In this document: in pieces, positions 26,425-34,997 of the stretch
How the letters are laid out: each line of letters opens with the position of its first letter
Numbering within the stretch: the first letter of the stretch is position 1
Source of the DNA: Biformimicrobium ophioploci
GTDB lineage: Bacteria > Pseudomonadota > Gammaproteobacteria > Pseudomonadales > Cellvibrionaceae
Length of the DNA stretch: 64,000 nucleotides
Assembly (NCBI RefSeq): GCF_030270605.1
Contig: NZ_BSYJ01000002.1
Location: 372,001 to 436,000, forward strand
Direction of reading: 5' to 3'
Position numbers and translations under genes: made by a program
The notes under the pieces: model-generated
What the model was told of the DNA's origin: nothing
What the model saw: only the letters and a program-made list of their open reading frames with translations
The model's database searches: none

Positions 26425-27540
26425 TCAGGCCGCAGTGACCCGGTCGAGTTTGTGTGGCAGGTCGTCGCGGCCAACTTCGATCAGGTGATCGGCCAGCGCG
26501 CCGCGGTTGCCACTTTGCCAAAGTTCGAAGAAATCGTCGGCGAGGCGACGGTTCATATCGGCCACGGTGTTCCAGTACTTGCGCAGTTCATCTTCGGTCA
26601 GGCGGCGGAAGTCGTCGCGGTCAGGAATTTTGCCGTAGGGCAGGCTGGCGACGAAGGCCGGTGACGGCGCCACTAGCAAAGTGTTTTCCATCGCACCGCC
26701 GCGCACCCAGCGCCAGCTGAGGCTCTTGTCGAACCAGCCCGGGACCATATACGGGAAAAAATGCGGATACAGGGCCAGGCCCTGTGGACGCCGGAAGGCG
26801 AGGTCGAAGTGGTAGTCGGTAATGCCGCCGTCGCGGTAGTTGCCCGCCGGTGCGCCGTGGGGATTCTGTACCCCCGTCATGACCAGCGGAATAGCACCGC
26901 TTGCCAGTACCGCATCGGATACATTGTGCTCGGACAGCCGGGTGTTGACGGTGCGCAGGTTGTCGAACTGCACCGACGCAGATTCGCCGGCGTGGAAGAC
27001 CACGCGCTCCCAGAAGGCGCGCAATGTGCGGCGCGACACCGCATTGGCCATGGCCGATGCCATCAACACTGGCGCCAGTACCGCGCGGTTTTCGCTGGCC
27101 AGCGGACCGCGTCCGCGCACGGTCACGAAATGGCTCTGCCAGATGGGGTTGTTGGCTACCTGCTGGGCGCCGGTTGGGCCCAGGGCGGCGAGCACCATCT
27201 GTTCGCCGACCGCGGTAATTTCCGCAGGGGTAGGCTTGTCCGATTCGTACTGCTGGTTGATGTAGGCATTTTCGAGCCGGCCAATAGCCGCGGGGGCATC
27301 CTCCAACGCGTAACACATATTGCGGAAGCTGCCGATGGAGGAACCCACACTGGTGATCGGTGTGTTGCGGCCAGCAAAAAACTCGCCTGCCAGCAGCCGG
27401 TCGAGGTGGCTGATCGCCAGCCACTTGGGGCCACCGGACGCGCCGATCAGGGTGGAGAACTGCTGTTGGTGCAGCCCCTCCTCGCGGATGCGCCGGGCGG
27501 CGCTGGCGCCGGCCAGCAGTACGCAGGAATAGCGTTTCAT
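26425..27540 (-). CDS. Patatin-like phospholipase/acylhydrolase
   Basis: The protein has 371 residues with the patatin catalytic layout: glycine-rich oxyanion segment IGASGGPKWLAI, nucleophile elbow GSSIGSF and the Asp of the dyad in YRDGGITDYHF. It would hydrolyse acyl esters by the Ser-Asp dyad. The ATG at 27540 is used; a TTG two codons upstream is adjacent to the stop of the DUF2855 gene, so the genes are tightly coupled. An acyl-ester hydrolase in this operon fits processing of a lipid-like substrate. Confidence 0.88.
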   Translation of the reverse strand: MKRYSCVLLAGASAARRIREEGLHQQQFSTLIGASGGPKWLAISHLDRLLAGEFFAGRNTPITSVGSSIGSFRNMCYALEDAPAAIGRLENAYINQQYESDKPTPAEITAVGEQMVLAALGPTGAQQVANNPIWQSHFVTVRGRGPLASENRAVLAPVLMASAMANAVSRRTLRAFWERVVFHAGESASVQFDNLRTVNTRLSEHNVSDAVLASGAIPLVMTGVQNPHGAPAGNYRDGGITDYHFDLAFRRPQGLALYPHFFPYMVPGWFDKSLSWRWVRGGAMENTLLVAPSPAFVASLPYGKIPDRDDFRRLTEDELRKYWNTVADMNRRLADDFFELWQSGNRGALADHLIEVGRDDLPHKLDRVTAA

Positions 27541-27546
27541 AAGCAA

Positions 27547-28635
27547 TCAGTCGAGTAGTGAAACCATCAGCCCGCGGCTGGCACCGACCTGGTTGTCCAG
27601 CAGTTGCTGCCACGCGTTATCCAGGGCCTCGGGCCCGTGCAGCCACTCGACCTTGAGGTTGCCGCTGGTGGCCATGGCAATCTCGGCGCTGGCCATCATG
27701 GCTTTTTGCATCATCGCACCGGGCCCCCACTCCTTATCGCGTTTGCCGATCTGGCCGGGGGCAAAGAAGAAGGTGGGTTTGGCCCCGGGCAGGTCGCCGG
27801 CAGCACCGCCGCCCTCCCAGTGGCTGGCGCCAACCATGGCGCTCTCCACAATGTTGTCGCCGATGTGCTGGTGCAGGGCGCGGGTGAGGGTGACGTTACC
27901 GGACATGTCGATATAGGCGGTACGCAGGCTCGCGTCGATCTGGCTTTCCTCGCCGTAGTTCACCACCTGATCGCAGCAACCCAGGTCGCGCACAAACGCG
28001 GTGTTGCCGGCGGACGTCACGCCCACCACCTTGGTGCTGATTTCGCTATCGCGATGCAGTAGGTGCGCCAGGCCGAAGCCGGTCTTGGACGAGACGGAAC
28101 CGATGACCACCTGCTCGGCGCCGAACAGGGCGTTGTCGATGAGGTAGTCGTAGAGTACGAACGAGGTGGCAAACAACGGGAACAGCAGGCAGCGCTCATT
28201 CTCCAGCTTGGTGAGGATGTCTGGCTCCGCCTGGGTGCGGCGGTAGGCGTTGTACATGGCGGGCAAGGCCTGGCGATGCTCCGCCATATCCATAAACTGG
28301 TCTTCGCGCACCTTGCCGGGAGTCAGTACCGTGTGGCTCGCCATGGGGAAGAAACCCCACAGGCGCTCGCCAACGGGGACCTCGGGGCTGTGGGATTCGA
28401 CCACTGTGCCGCAGGCCCACACCGGCACCTTGCCCCACTGCCCTTCCGCAGGGAAATAGCTCCAGTAGCCGATCATCTCTCCGGACAGGGCGTAGCTGAC
28501 GTTATTGGCGGTGAGGCCAAACTTGTCGATGGCGACCAGTACCTGGCCGTCCCCGGCGGTGAGGTTCTGTTCACCGACCGTGCGTGTCTTGCGGAAGTCC
28601 TTGCGGTCGACCCAGAGTTCAGTGCAGCTCGCCAT
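27547..28635 (-). CDS. DUF2855 family protein
   Basis: The protein has 362 residues and resembles the DUF2855 family, a group distantly like medium-chain reductases. Seen features are DKFGLTANNVSYALSGEMIGYWSYFPAE, the segment VPVWACGTVVESHSPEVPVGERLWGFFPMASH, and a Rossmann-like VVIGSVSSKTGFGLAHLL. The enzymatic role is unknown, but an oxidoreductase fold is likely. AGGACC precedes the start. It is first in the operon with the patatin and two GSTs, divergent from the TetR gene, and a near-perfect copy of the putative operator lies 31 bp upstream. Confidence 0.85.
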   Translation of the reverse strand: MASCTELWVDRKDFRKTRTVGEQNLTAGDGQVLVAIDKFGLTANNVSYALSGEMIGYWSYFPAEGQWGKVPVWACGTVVESHSPEVPVGERLWGFFPMASHTVLTPGKVREDQFMDMAEHRQALPAMYNAYRRTQAEPDILTKLENERCLLFPLFATSFVLYDYLIDNALFGAEQVVIGSVSSKTGFGLAHLLHRDSEISTKVVGVTSAGNTAFVRDLGCCDQVVNYGEESQIDASLRTAYIDMSGNVTLTRALHQHIGDNIVESAMVGASHWEGGGAAGDLPGAKPTFFFAPGQIGKRDKEWGPGAMMQKAMMASAEIAMATSGNLKVEWLHGPEALDNAWQQLLDNQVGASRGLMVSLLD

Positions 28636-28665
28636 TTTCAGGTCCTTTATGTTTTATGAATATAA

Positions 28666-28682
28666 TGGCACTATATATGCCA
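28666..28682. promoter_or_regulatory. Putative regulon operator, site 4 (best palindrome)
   Basis: The 17-mer TGGCACTATATATGCCA has perfect TGGCA / TGCCA arms with a 7-nt spacer. It overlaps TATAAT at 28661-28666, a possible -10 box. It lies between divergent DUF2855 and TetR genes. A weaker half-matching sequence (TGGCACAAT at 28801-28809) lies nearer the TetR start. Confidence 0.55.
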
Positions 28683-28861
28683 ATACTTGATTCGCCAAGT
28701 GCAATTCGTCACGCAAGAAGCAAGTACCGGTAGCTCGAATTCGGGAGAATGACTGGGTGCTGGAGAAATTGTGCGGTGAATAGGTCGTCAGGGTATGCTG
28801 TGGCACAATATCGCGCCAAATTACTGGGTGGTAGTAAGTTCAAAGAGGAAGCGGGGACGTT

Positions 28862-29431
28862 ATGGAAGTCAAGGTAGATGGTCGTGCCCTGCGCAGTGTG
28901 CGCAGCCGCCAGCAGATTATTGACGCGATGCTCGCGCTGATGGAGCGTGAAATTTATATCCCCACGGCGCAGCAGGTGGCGGATGAGGCAGGTATTTCCA
29001 TCCGCACGGTATTTCGGCACTTCACCGAAATGGAGCTGCTGTATGCGGAACTCAATTCGCAGGTGCGTCCCGTGTATGAAGCCCTGTTCAATAAAATGCC
29101 GGTGGAGGGTTCCCTTGACGAGCGGCTGACCGGTGCGGTGCGCTGTCGCATGGAGGCCTTTGCCCAGCTGATCCAGCTGCAGCGGGCGACGTGGAGTCTG
29201 CTGTGGCGCTCGCAGGTCATCTCCGACGTTTATGCATCCAATGTGCGCAAGATGCGCAAGAATCTGGAAAAGTGCCTGCCAGAAATTTTGCAGTTGCCTG
29301 CGGACAAGCGCGAGGCGGTGGATGCAATTATGTCGTTTGAATTTTACGAGCGTCTTTCACGGCACCAGAAGCTCTCTGACAAGGCCTGTGGCAAGGTCGT
29401 TGAGGGGCTGTTGAAAGACCTGCTTAGCTGA
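28862..29431 (+). CDS. TetR/AcrR family transcriptional regulator
   Basis: The protein has 189 residues. The N-terminal HTH is seen in SRQQIIDAMLALMER followed by PTAQQVADEAGISIRTVFRHFTEMELLYAEL (about 35-65), typical of TetR. The C-terminal ligand/dimer domain is all-helical. GAGG lies upstream of the ATG. It is divergent from the DUF2855-patatin-GST operon. As the only TetR-type regulator in the first 37 kb, it is the best candidate for binding the repeated 17-bp palindrome. That link is inference. Confidence 0.92.
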   Translation: MEVKVDGRALRSVRSRQQIIDAMLALMEREIYIPTAQQVADEAGISIRTVFRHFTEMELLYAELNSQVRPVYEALFNKMPVEGSLDERLTGAVRCRMEAFAQLIQLQRATWSLLWRSQVISDVYASNVRKMRKNLEKCLPEILQLPADKREAVDAIMSFEFYERLSRHQKLSDKACGKVVEGLLKDLLS

Positions 29432-29593
29432 GCCTCCCCCGATCAGTCCTTCGCTCGCGGGAAAGTTCTGTTCCTGCTCATTTCAGTTCTGACCTGCTGG
29501 TGCGCGTGATCTGCGCGTCAATCCCTTCCTGGGCGCTGCCCCGCGCACCTGACAACAGTTTTCCGGTAACAACCCTCCTGTACTGTGTAGATA

Positions 29594-29610
29594 TGACACA
29601 ATTCATGTCG
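29594..29610. promoter_or_regulatory. Putative regulon operator, site 5
   Basis: The 17-mer TGACACAATTCATGTCG has GACA and TGTC arms around a 7-nt spacer. It is 169 bp before the TonB receptor start. The surrounding 13-mer atatgacacaatt recurs at site 7. Confidence 0.45.
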
Positions 29611-29674
29611 ATATGTTTGGGAGTGCCCGATAAGCCTTGCTTTTGACCACTCGGTTTGGCTAGCATTGAAGTGA

Positions 29675-29691
29675 TGTCGCAAGTTATGACA
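29675..29691. promoter_or_regulatory. Putative regulon operator, site 6
   Basis: The 17-mer TGTCGCAAGTTATGACA aligns with sites 1 and 2 across arms and spacer. It is the second site in front of the TonB receptor gene, 88 bp before its ATG. Confidence 0.5.
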
Positions 29692-29778
29692 ATAGTTGGC
29701 GGTTAGGATCACCGGTGGTCTGGGGTGAAGTTCGCTCGCCAATTCACAATAAAAAATCAGCGATCTGGGAGAGAGCCC

Positions 29779-31986
29779 ATGCCGATCAATAAACTGTTCA
29801 CCAAGACCGCGCTCGCGGTCGCACTTGCCACCGCTGCCTCCAGCGCTCTGGCGGAACTGGAAGAAATCACGGTCACCGCCACCAAGCGCGAGCAGAGTGT
29901 GCAGGACATTGCCGTCTCGGTAAGTGCCCTGTCTGCCGAAGAGATGCAGCAGGCGGGCATCGATGATGCAAAGGATGTGGCCGTGCAGGTACCCAGCCTG
30001 ACGGTTAACCGTAATTTGAGCCCGTTTGCGGCTGGTATTCGCATCCGCGGGTTGGGCACCAACCAGAACGACCCGTCCCTGGAGGCATCCGTGGCGGTTG
30101 TGGTCGACGGTGTTTACCTGGGTCGCTCCGGTCTCGGCCTGTCGGATCTGGTGGATGTCGAGCGGGTAGAGGTGGTGCAGGGCCCGCAGGGTACTCTGTA
30201 TGGCAAGAACGCCAATGCTGGTGTGCTTAATATTGTCACAAGTGGTGTCAATATGGAGGAGTTTGAAGCGCGCCTGGAAGCGTCCGCTGGCGATTATGGC
30301 CTGCAGAAATACACTGCCTCAGTGAGCGCCCCGATCGGCGAAACTGCGGGGTACCGCCTGAGCGGTTCTGTCCACGAGCGCGATGGCTGGCTGGAGAGCG
30401 GTACCGGCCCGGACCAGAACGACCGGTCTGACTGGAACCTGCGCGGCAAGTTCACGTGGCAGCCCACCGATGCACTCAGCGTGAACCTGATTGCCAGCCA
30501 TGTAGAGCGGGATTCCAGTTGCTGTGGTGCCGACACTACCATCAGCCCGGCTATGGCCGGCGTGTTGCAGATGAAGGGCCTGGAAGTGCCCGAAAACGAT
30601 CCGCTGGATTACTACAGCAATAACGATTACCCGCTGGCGTTTACCCTCTCGGCTGATGCGCTCAGCGCGGTGGTGGACTACGACCTGTCTTTTGCCACCC
30701 TCACTTCAATCACCGCCTGGAACGATTACGAGTGGGCGAGCAGCTTTGACGGTGACCGCACCGAGCTCGATCTCTACTATGTAGACGATGCCTACCGCGG
30801 GGAAAGCCTGGTGCAGGAATTGCGCCTGAGCAGTGACCTGGACGGGCCGCTGCAGTACCTGGCGGGCCTCTATTTCAGTCATGAAGAGCTGGGCCGCGGT
30901 TTTGGCCAGCCGGTCGCTAACTTTGGCTCGGACATCCTCGCTGTGGGCACCCAGGTGCATCCGCTGGGGCCTGCATTTGCCATGCTGGTACGCCCCGGCG
31001 ACAGCTCCACGATCGACAATGCCTGGGAGACCGACACCTTTGCGGCCTTTGGCCAGGCCACCTATACCTTCTCCGACAGCTGGGAAGCTACCGTTGGCCT
31101 GCGCTACACCGCTGAGGAAAAATCCGCAGATATGTATGTGCGGGCTGATTCCACGGCAACCGGTATCCCCGCCGGTGCCTTTGGCCCGGCGGGGCCGGCT
31201 ATGAATATCCCGCCCTTGATAGCTGCACTTTACGCTCCGGTAGATGACAGCTTCAGTCTCGAGGACGACAGTGTCACCGGTATGGCGAGCCTGACCCATT
31301 TCGTCAATGAGGATGTGATGGTGTTTGCGTCTATCGCCACTGGTCACAAGTCCGGCGGTTTCAACGGCGTGGCGGGTGCGGGTGCGGAGCGCACCTATGA
31401 TAACGAGCAGACCACCAACTACGAGCTGGGTGTCAAGTCGCGCCTGTTCGACAACCAGTTGGAGGTCAACGCCACCGCGTTCCAGATGCTGGTGGATGAC
31501 CTGCAGTATCTGAGACAGCAGGCCATTGGCCTGGGTACCTATGTCGCCAATGAGGAGGACGAAGGTACGATCAAGGGCGTGGACCTGAATTTTGCCGCGG
31601 CACCCTGGCAGTTCTTGAAACTGAGCGGCGGCGTACAGTACCTGGATAACGACGTCTTCTCAGGGGCTTCACGCTGGTCGTCCAACCTGGCAGCCACTCT
31701 GATGGCGCCGGTAGCAGACGGTGCCGCCTACCTGCGTACCGACTACAACTATGCCTCGGACCACGCCGTGAACCCAGATGTTCCGGATTTTGTGCAGGAT
31801 CGTGAGACCGTCAATGTGCGTGCCGGCTGGCGCAACGAGGACTGGGATGCGGCGGTGTGGGTGAAGAACGCCACCGACGATGTCTACTCCTACCTGCGCA
31901 CCGTGCCCGCGGCGATGACCGGCGCCCAGCAGGATTGGCTTGCCGAGCCGCGCACCATCGGTGCGACGGTTAGCTACCAGTTCTGA
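29779..31986 (+). CDS. TonB-dependent outer-membrane receptor
   Basis: The protein has 735 residues. It has a signal peptide ending near SSALA (about 25), an N-terminal TonB-box-like segment EEITVTATKREQSVQDI, the plug domain (IRIRGLGTNQNDPSLEASVAVVVDGVYLGRSG, then VERVEVVQGPQGTLYGKNANAGVLNI) and a long beta-barrel ending in aromatic YQF. The opening is typical of receptors of catabolic TonB systems in marine gammaproteobacteria and sphingomonads, not of siderophore receptors, so import of an organic substrate is likely. The ATG at 29779 follows GGGAGAG and gives the signal peptide. Two putative operator sites lie upstream and a strong terminator follows. Confidence 0.93.
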   Translation: MPINKLFTKTALAVALATAASSALAELEEITVTATKREQSVQDIAVSVSALSAEEMQQAGIDDAKDVAVQVPSLTVNRNLSPFAAGIRIRGLGTNQNDPSLEASVAVVVDGVYLGRSGLGLSDLVDVERVEVVQGPQGTLYGKNANAGVLNIVTSGVNMEEFEARLEASAGDYGLQKYTASVSAPIGETAGYRLSGSVHERDGWLESGTGPDQNDRSDWNLRGKFTWQPTDALSVNLIASHVERDSSCCGADTTISPAMAGVLQMKGLEVPENDPLDYYSNNDYPLAFTLSADALSAVVDYDLSFATLTSITAWNDYEWASSFDGDRTELDLYYVDDAYRGESLVQELRLSSDLDGPLQYLAGLYFSHEELGRGFGQPVANFGSDILAVGTQVHPLGPAFAMLVRPGDSSTIDNAWETDTFAAFGQATYTFSDSWEATVGLRYTAEEKSADMYVRADSTATGIPAGAFGPAGPAMNIPPLIAALYAPVDDSFSLEDDSVTGMASLTHFVNEDVMVFASIATGHKSGGFNGVAGAGAERTYDNEQTTNYELGVKSRLFDNQLEVNATAFQMLVDDLQYLRQQAIGLGTYVANEEDEGTIKGVDLNFAAAPWQFLKLSGGVQYLDNDVFSGASRWSSNLAATLMAPVADGAAYLRTDYNYASDHAVNPDVPDFVQDRETVNVRAGWRNEDWDAAVWVKNATDDVYSYLRTVPAAMTGAQQDWLAEPRTIGATVSYQF

Positions 31987-32042
31987 GGTGTGGTGCTGAT
32001 CTAGTGTGAGTACTGGGTCCAGCAATGGGCCCATGCAGATGC

Positions 32043-32074
32043 AAAAAAGCCGGCAGGAAACTGCCGGCTTTTTT
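32043..32074. terminator. Bidirectional rho-independent terminator
   Basis: An 8-bp perfect stem (gccggcag / ctgccggc) with loop gaaa is flanked by six A on the left and six T on the right. It serves the convergent TonB receptor and sulfatase genes. Confidence 0.9.
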
Positions 32075-32102
32075 GTGCTCTTAGGTTTGTACTATCTACC
32101 GG

Positions 32103-33944
32103 CTAGCCCCGGCGACGGCGCCACAGCAGCAGCGTTGCGACACCGGCCAGTAGCAATCCTACGGAAAGGGCGATCTGGGGCAAGCGCTGCCTTACGGCAT
32201 TACGGGTGACCTGGCGCCGTTGGTTGTAGTCAGGCGGCACCGGCAGTACGCCATTGTCGCGCACATAGGCTTCGTAATCCGACAGCAGCTCGGCGAAGCG
32301 CGCCGGCTCGCGTTGTTCCAGTGGTGTGGTTTCACCAGGGTCACGTTCGATATGGTACAGGTGCCACTGGCCATCGTTGTTGGGGCCGCGGTTGAAGGTG
32401 ATCTTGTAGTCCCCCTTGATCAGTGCGGCGTTGCCACCGATTTCGTAAGCGATGGTGTCCTGGGGGCCGTAGACCGCTGCGGTGGGCTGTTCCAGCAGCG
32501 GCAGCAGGCTGCGGCCGGTGATTGGCTCCACGGTGCGGCCGCGGTATCGGCCGCGGTGATCGGCAACGCCCGCCAGGCCCAACAAGGTGGGGGCAAGGTC
32601 CTTGACGAAGGCGGTGGCGTGGCTGATCTGCCCGCGCAGGGGCTCAGCGACGGCCGGGCCGCTGACCAGCAGCGGTACCCGCATGCCACCCTCGCCCGAG
32701 TGGAACTTGTAGTGGCCAAGGGGAGAGGCGGCGGCACTGGCAAAGCTCGGGCCGATAGTGCCGTAGCTGCCTTTTTCGCCGAGGGTGTCGTAGTCGTCGG
32801 TATAGTCCAGCAGGTTGAGCATCACCAGGCGCTGTGGGCCGGTAATTTCGTTCGGTTCTGGGCCGTTGTCGGAGGTAAAGACGATGACGGTATTGTCGTA
32901 CTCACCAATGTCCTTCAGGTACTGCAGCAGCCGGCCGATATGAAAATCCATGGCATCGACCATGCCCGCATACACTGCCATACGCTTGGCATTGTAACGC
33001 TGCTCTTCGTCTGACAGCGCCTCCCAATCGGCGGTGGTGTTCATGCGTTTCATGGCCGCATCGGCGGGTACCAGTCCTAACGCTTTCGCCGCTTGCTGGC
33101 GCTGGCTGCGGATCGGATCCCAGCCATGGCTATAGGTCTCGAGGTACTTCTGCGTGTATTCCCGCGGGGCCTGCATGGGCAAATGCACCGCCATGAATGG
33201 CAGGTAAGTAAAAAACGGTTTGCCGTCGGCGCGGTTGCTGTCGATCTGGGCGATGGCCTTGTCTATCAGGAACTCCGAGGAATAGAAATCCTCTGGCAGT
33301 TCATACGGCTCGCCGTTTTCAAACCACAGGGTTTTTTCATACAGCGGCAGGTAGCTTTTGTTGGACCAGTTATCGCCGCCGGAATACGGCATCATGACGG
33401 TCTGTTCGAAGCCGCGGTTGATCGGGCGCAGCGCTGGATCCTTGTAGCCCAGGTGCCATTTGCCTGCCATGTAGGTGTGATAGCCCGCGTCCCTGAGCTG
33501 GGTGGCGATGGTCACCACGTCCTTGCGCAGGTGGCCCTGGTAGAAGGGAGAGTGCGACTGGGCTGGCGTTAGTGCTTCGGCGATATTGGCGACACCGGCG
33601 CGATGGCTGTCGACGCCCGACATCAGCATGGCGCGGGTCGGCGCGCAGCTGGGTGCGGTGCGGTATTTGCTGAAGCGCAGCCCTCCTTTTGCCAGGTCAT
33701 CCAGGTTGGGGGTGCTGATCTCGCTGCCGTAAGCGCCGATGTCTGTGTAGCCGAGGTCGTCAGCCAGGATCACCAGGATGTTGGGGCGCTTTGCCTCGAC
33801 GTTGGGTATTTCTATCTGATTCGCACTTTCACTTATGCTCTCCTGCGCCGCTGCGCTGATGGCGGCGGCCAGTGAGGTGCAGAGCAGTGTGCGGGCGAAA
33901 CGTTTGCCGGTGCGGCGGGCTCTTGAGCCGGACTTGCGGTGCAT
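32103..33944 (-). CDS. Type I (formylglycine-dependent) sulfatase with C-terminal membrane tail
   Basis: The protein has 613 residues. After a basic N-terminus and hydrophobic signal (about 18-33), the metal-binding ILVILADDLGYTDIG and the signature CAPTRAMLMSG follow, with Cys100 as formylglycine precursor (Thr replaces the usual Ser of CxPSR, which is tolerated in the family). Other motifs are YHTYMAGKWHLG and VIVFTSDNGPEP. The C-terminus is a hydrophobic helix (about 589-608) ending in four arginines, which would anchor it or act as a sorting signal. It follows the DJ-1/PfpI gene by about 60 bp and is probably co-transcribed with it. The substrate is unknown. Confidence 0.92.
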   Translation of the reverse strand: MHRKSGSRARRTGKRFARTLLCTSLAAAISAAAQESISESANQIEIPNVEAKRPNILVILADDLGYTDIGAYGSEISTPNLDDLAKGGLRFSKYRTAPSCAPTRAMLMSGVDSHRAGVANIAEALTPAQSHSPFYQGHLRKDVVTIATQLRDAGYHTYMAGKWHLGYKDPALRPINRGFEQTVMMPYSGGDNWSNKSYLPLYEKTLWFENGEPYELPEDFYSSEFLIDKAIAQIDSNRADGKPFFTYLPFMAVHLPMQAPREYTQKYLETYSHGWDPIRSQRQQAAKALGLVPADAAMKRMNTTADWEALSDEEQRYNAKRMAVYAGMVDAMDFHIGRLLQYLKDIGEYDNTVIVFTSDNGPEPNEITGPQRLVMLNLLDYTDDYDTLGEKGSYGTIGPSFASAAASPLGHYKFHSGEGGMRVPLLVSGPAVAEPLRGQISHATAFVKDLAPTLLGLAGVADHRGRYRGRTVEPITGRSLLPLLEQPTAAVYGPQDTIAYEIGGNAALIKGDYKITFNRGPNNDGQWHLYHIERDPGETTPLEQREPARFAELLSDYEAYVRDNGVLPVPPDYNQRRQVTRNAVRQRLPQIALSVGLLLAGVATLLLWRRRRG

Positions 33945-34003
33945 AGGGTTGCGCCTGTATTGGGCTGTTCGCCAGCGTAGTGCCGGCGACGCAATAGTGG
34001 GGC

Positions 34004-34852
34004 TTAGCGTTCGGCGACAACCGCCATCATCTGATGCGCAGTATCGTAGCCGGAGTTCTGGTTCTGGCCGGTGACAAAGCGGCGCTCATCATCCACGACA
34101 ACGTGGGTGGCAAAGATGTCGCGGAAGGCGGTCTGCTTTTCATACTTGGCACCGGCCTTGCGCAGCTCGGTTTCGGGGTGTTGCGGGGTGATCTCGATGC
34201 CCAGTTCCTTGATCTGTTTGTCGCTGACTCCGGTCATACGGCGCCCGGCAATCAGCAGGTTGCCGTCCTTGTCCTCGGCCTTGATCAGGCCCAGCACACC
34301 GTGGCAAACGCCACCGATTACTGCGCTGCTATCGTAATAGGCTTCGCTGACCTTGCGCCCCAGGACATCGGAATAACCCAGGTCATAGGCTGCGCCCCAA
34401 CCGCCAGCCATAAAGATGATGTCGTACCGGGTAAAGTCGATGTCATCGATACGCAGGGAGTTCTTTACTTTGGCTTGTACGACCGCATCCTGCAGGTAGC
34501 GCTCGTCTTCCGGTGTACGCACCGCGTAGAAGAAGGATTCCGGGTCGATCGGGATCTCGCCACCCTGGATGCTGGCAATGTCCACCTGCATGCCGCCATC
34601 GAGGAAGGTGTAGTAGGGCACGGTCATTTCCGACGCGAATACACCGGTCGCCTTGCCGTCGGTCTCGCCAGGGGCATTCAGGGTGCCGTGGCTGGTGGTG
34701 ATCACCAGTGCGCGCTTGCCAGGTAGTTCCACGGTGTCACCGGTGTACTCCGGGTGGAGCCCGGCTTTATGCAGGATGGTTGGGAGTAGCAGGGCAAGCA
34801 GGGCAATGACTACGGCAACGGAAGTCAGGCCGATAACGAGTTTTCTGATCAT
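34004..34852 (-). CDS. DJ-1/PfpI family protein, membrane-anchored
   Basis: The protein has 282 residues with an N-terminal membrane anchor (about 5-27) followed by a class I glutamine-amidotransferase-like DJ-1/PfpI domain. The nucleophile elbow is GGVCHGVLGL with the conserved Cys, and the Glu-type segment is ASEMTVPYYTFLDGG. Family members act as glyoxalase III/chaperones, proteases or cofactor-free hydratases, so no specific role is claimed. The gene is upstream of the sulfatase on the same strand and divergent from the FGE gene, with a putative operator between. Confidence 0.88.
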   Translation of the reverse strand: MIRKLVIGLTSVAVVIALLALLLPTILHKAGLHPEYTGDTVELPGKRALVITTSHGTLNAPGETDGKATGVFASEMTVPYYTFLDGGMQVDIASIQGGEIPIDPESFFYAVRTPEDERYLQDAVVQAKVKNSLRIDDIDFTRYDIIFMAGGWGAAYDLGYSDVLGRKVSEAYYDSSAVIGGVCHGVLGLIKAEDKDGNLLIAGRRMTGVSDKQIKELGIEITPQHPETELRKAGAKYEKQTAFRDIFATHVVVDDERRFVTGQNQNSGYDTAHQMMAVVAER

Positions 34853-34884
34853 GGTGCGTTTAACTTCGTCGTGTTGGATAGTTT

Positions 34885-34901
34885 AGGCATAATATATGAC
34901 A
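34885..34901. promoter_or_regulatory. Putative regulon operator, site 7
   Basis: On the minus strand the 17-mer reads TGTCATATATTATGCCT. It lies between the divergent DJ-1/sulfatase unit (start 34852) and the FGE gene (start 34998). It overlaps an AT-rich -10-like stretch (taatatat). Confidence 0.5.
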
Positions 34902-34997
34902 CAATTATGGTGGTCAAAAATACTGCGTTGTACTTCGTGCACTGTAAATTGATACTCTGGGGCTGAGCGTGACCAAGCGTGCGCACGAAGAATTGGT

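Larger units (their letters stand above)
29432..29778. other. Intergenic region upstream of the TonB receptor
   Basis: This 347-bp stretch between the TetR and TonB genes has no credible ORF. It contains two of the putative operator sites (29594 and 29675) and otherwise shows nothing I can assign. Confidence 0.6.

Noticed and set aside
28801-28818. Eighth operator candidate before the TetR gene
   Set aside because: The left half (TGGCACAAT) fits but the right half (gcgcc) does not keep the TGnC arm, so I did not count it.
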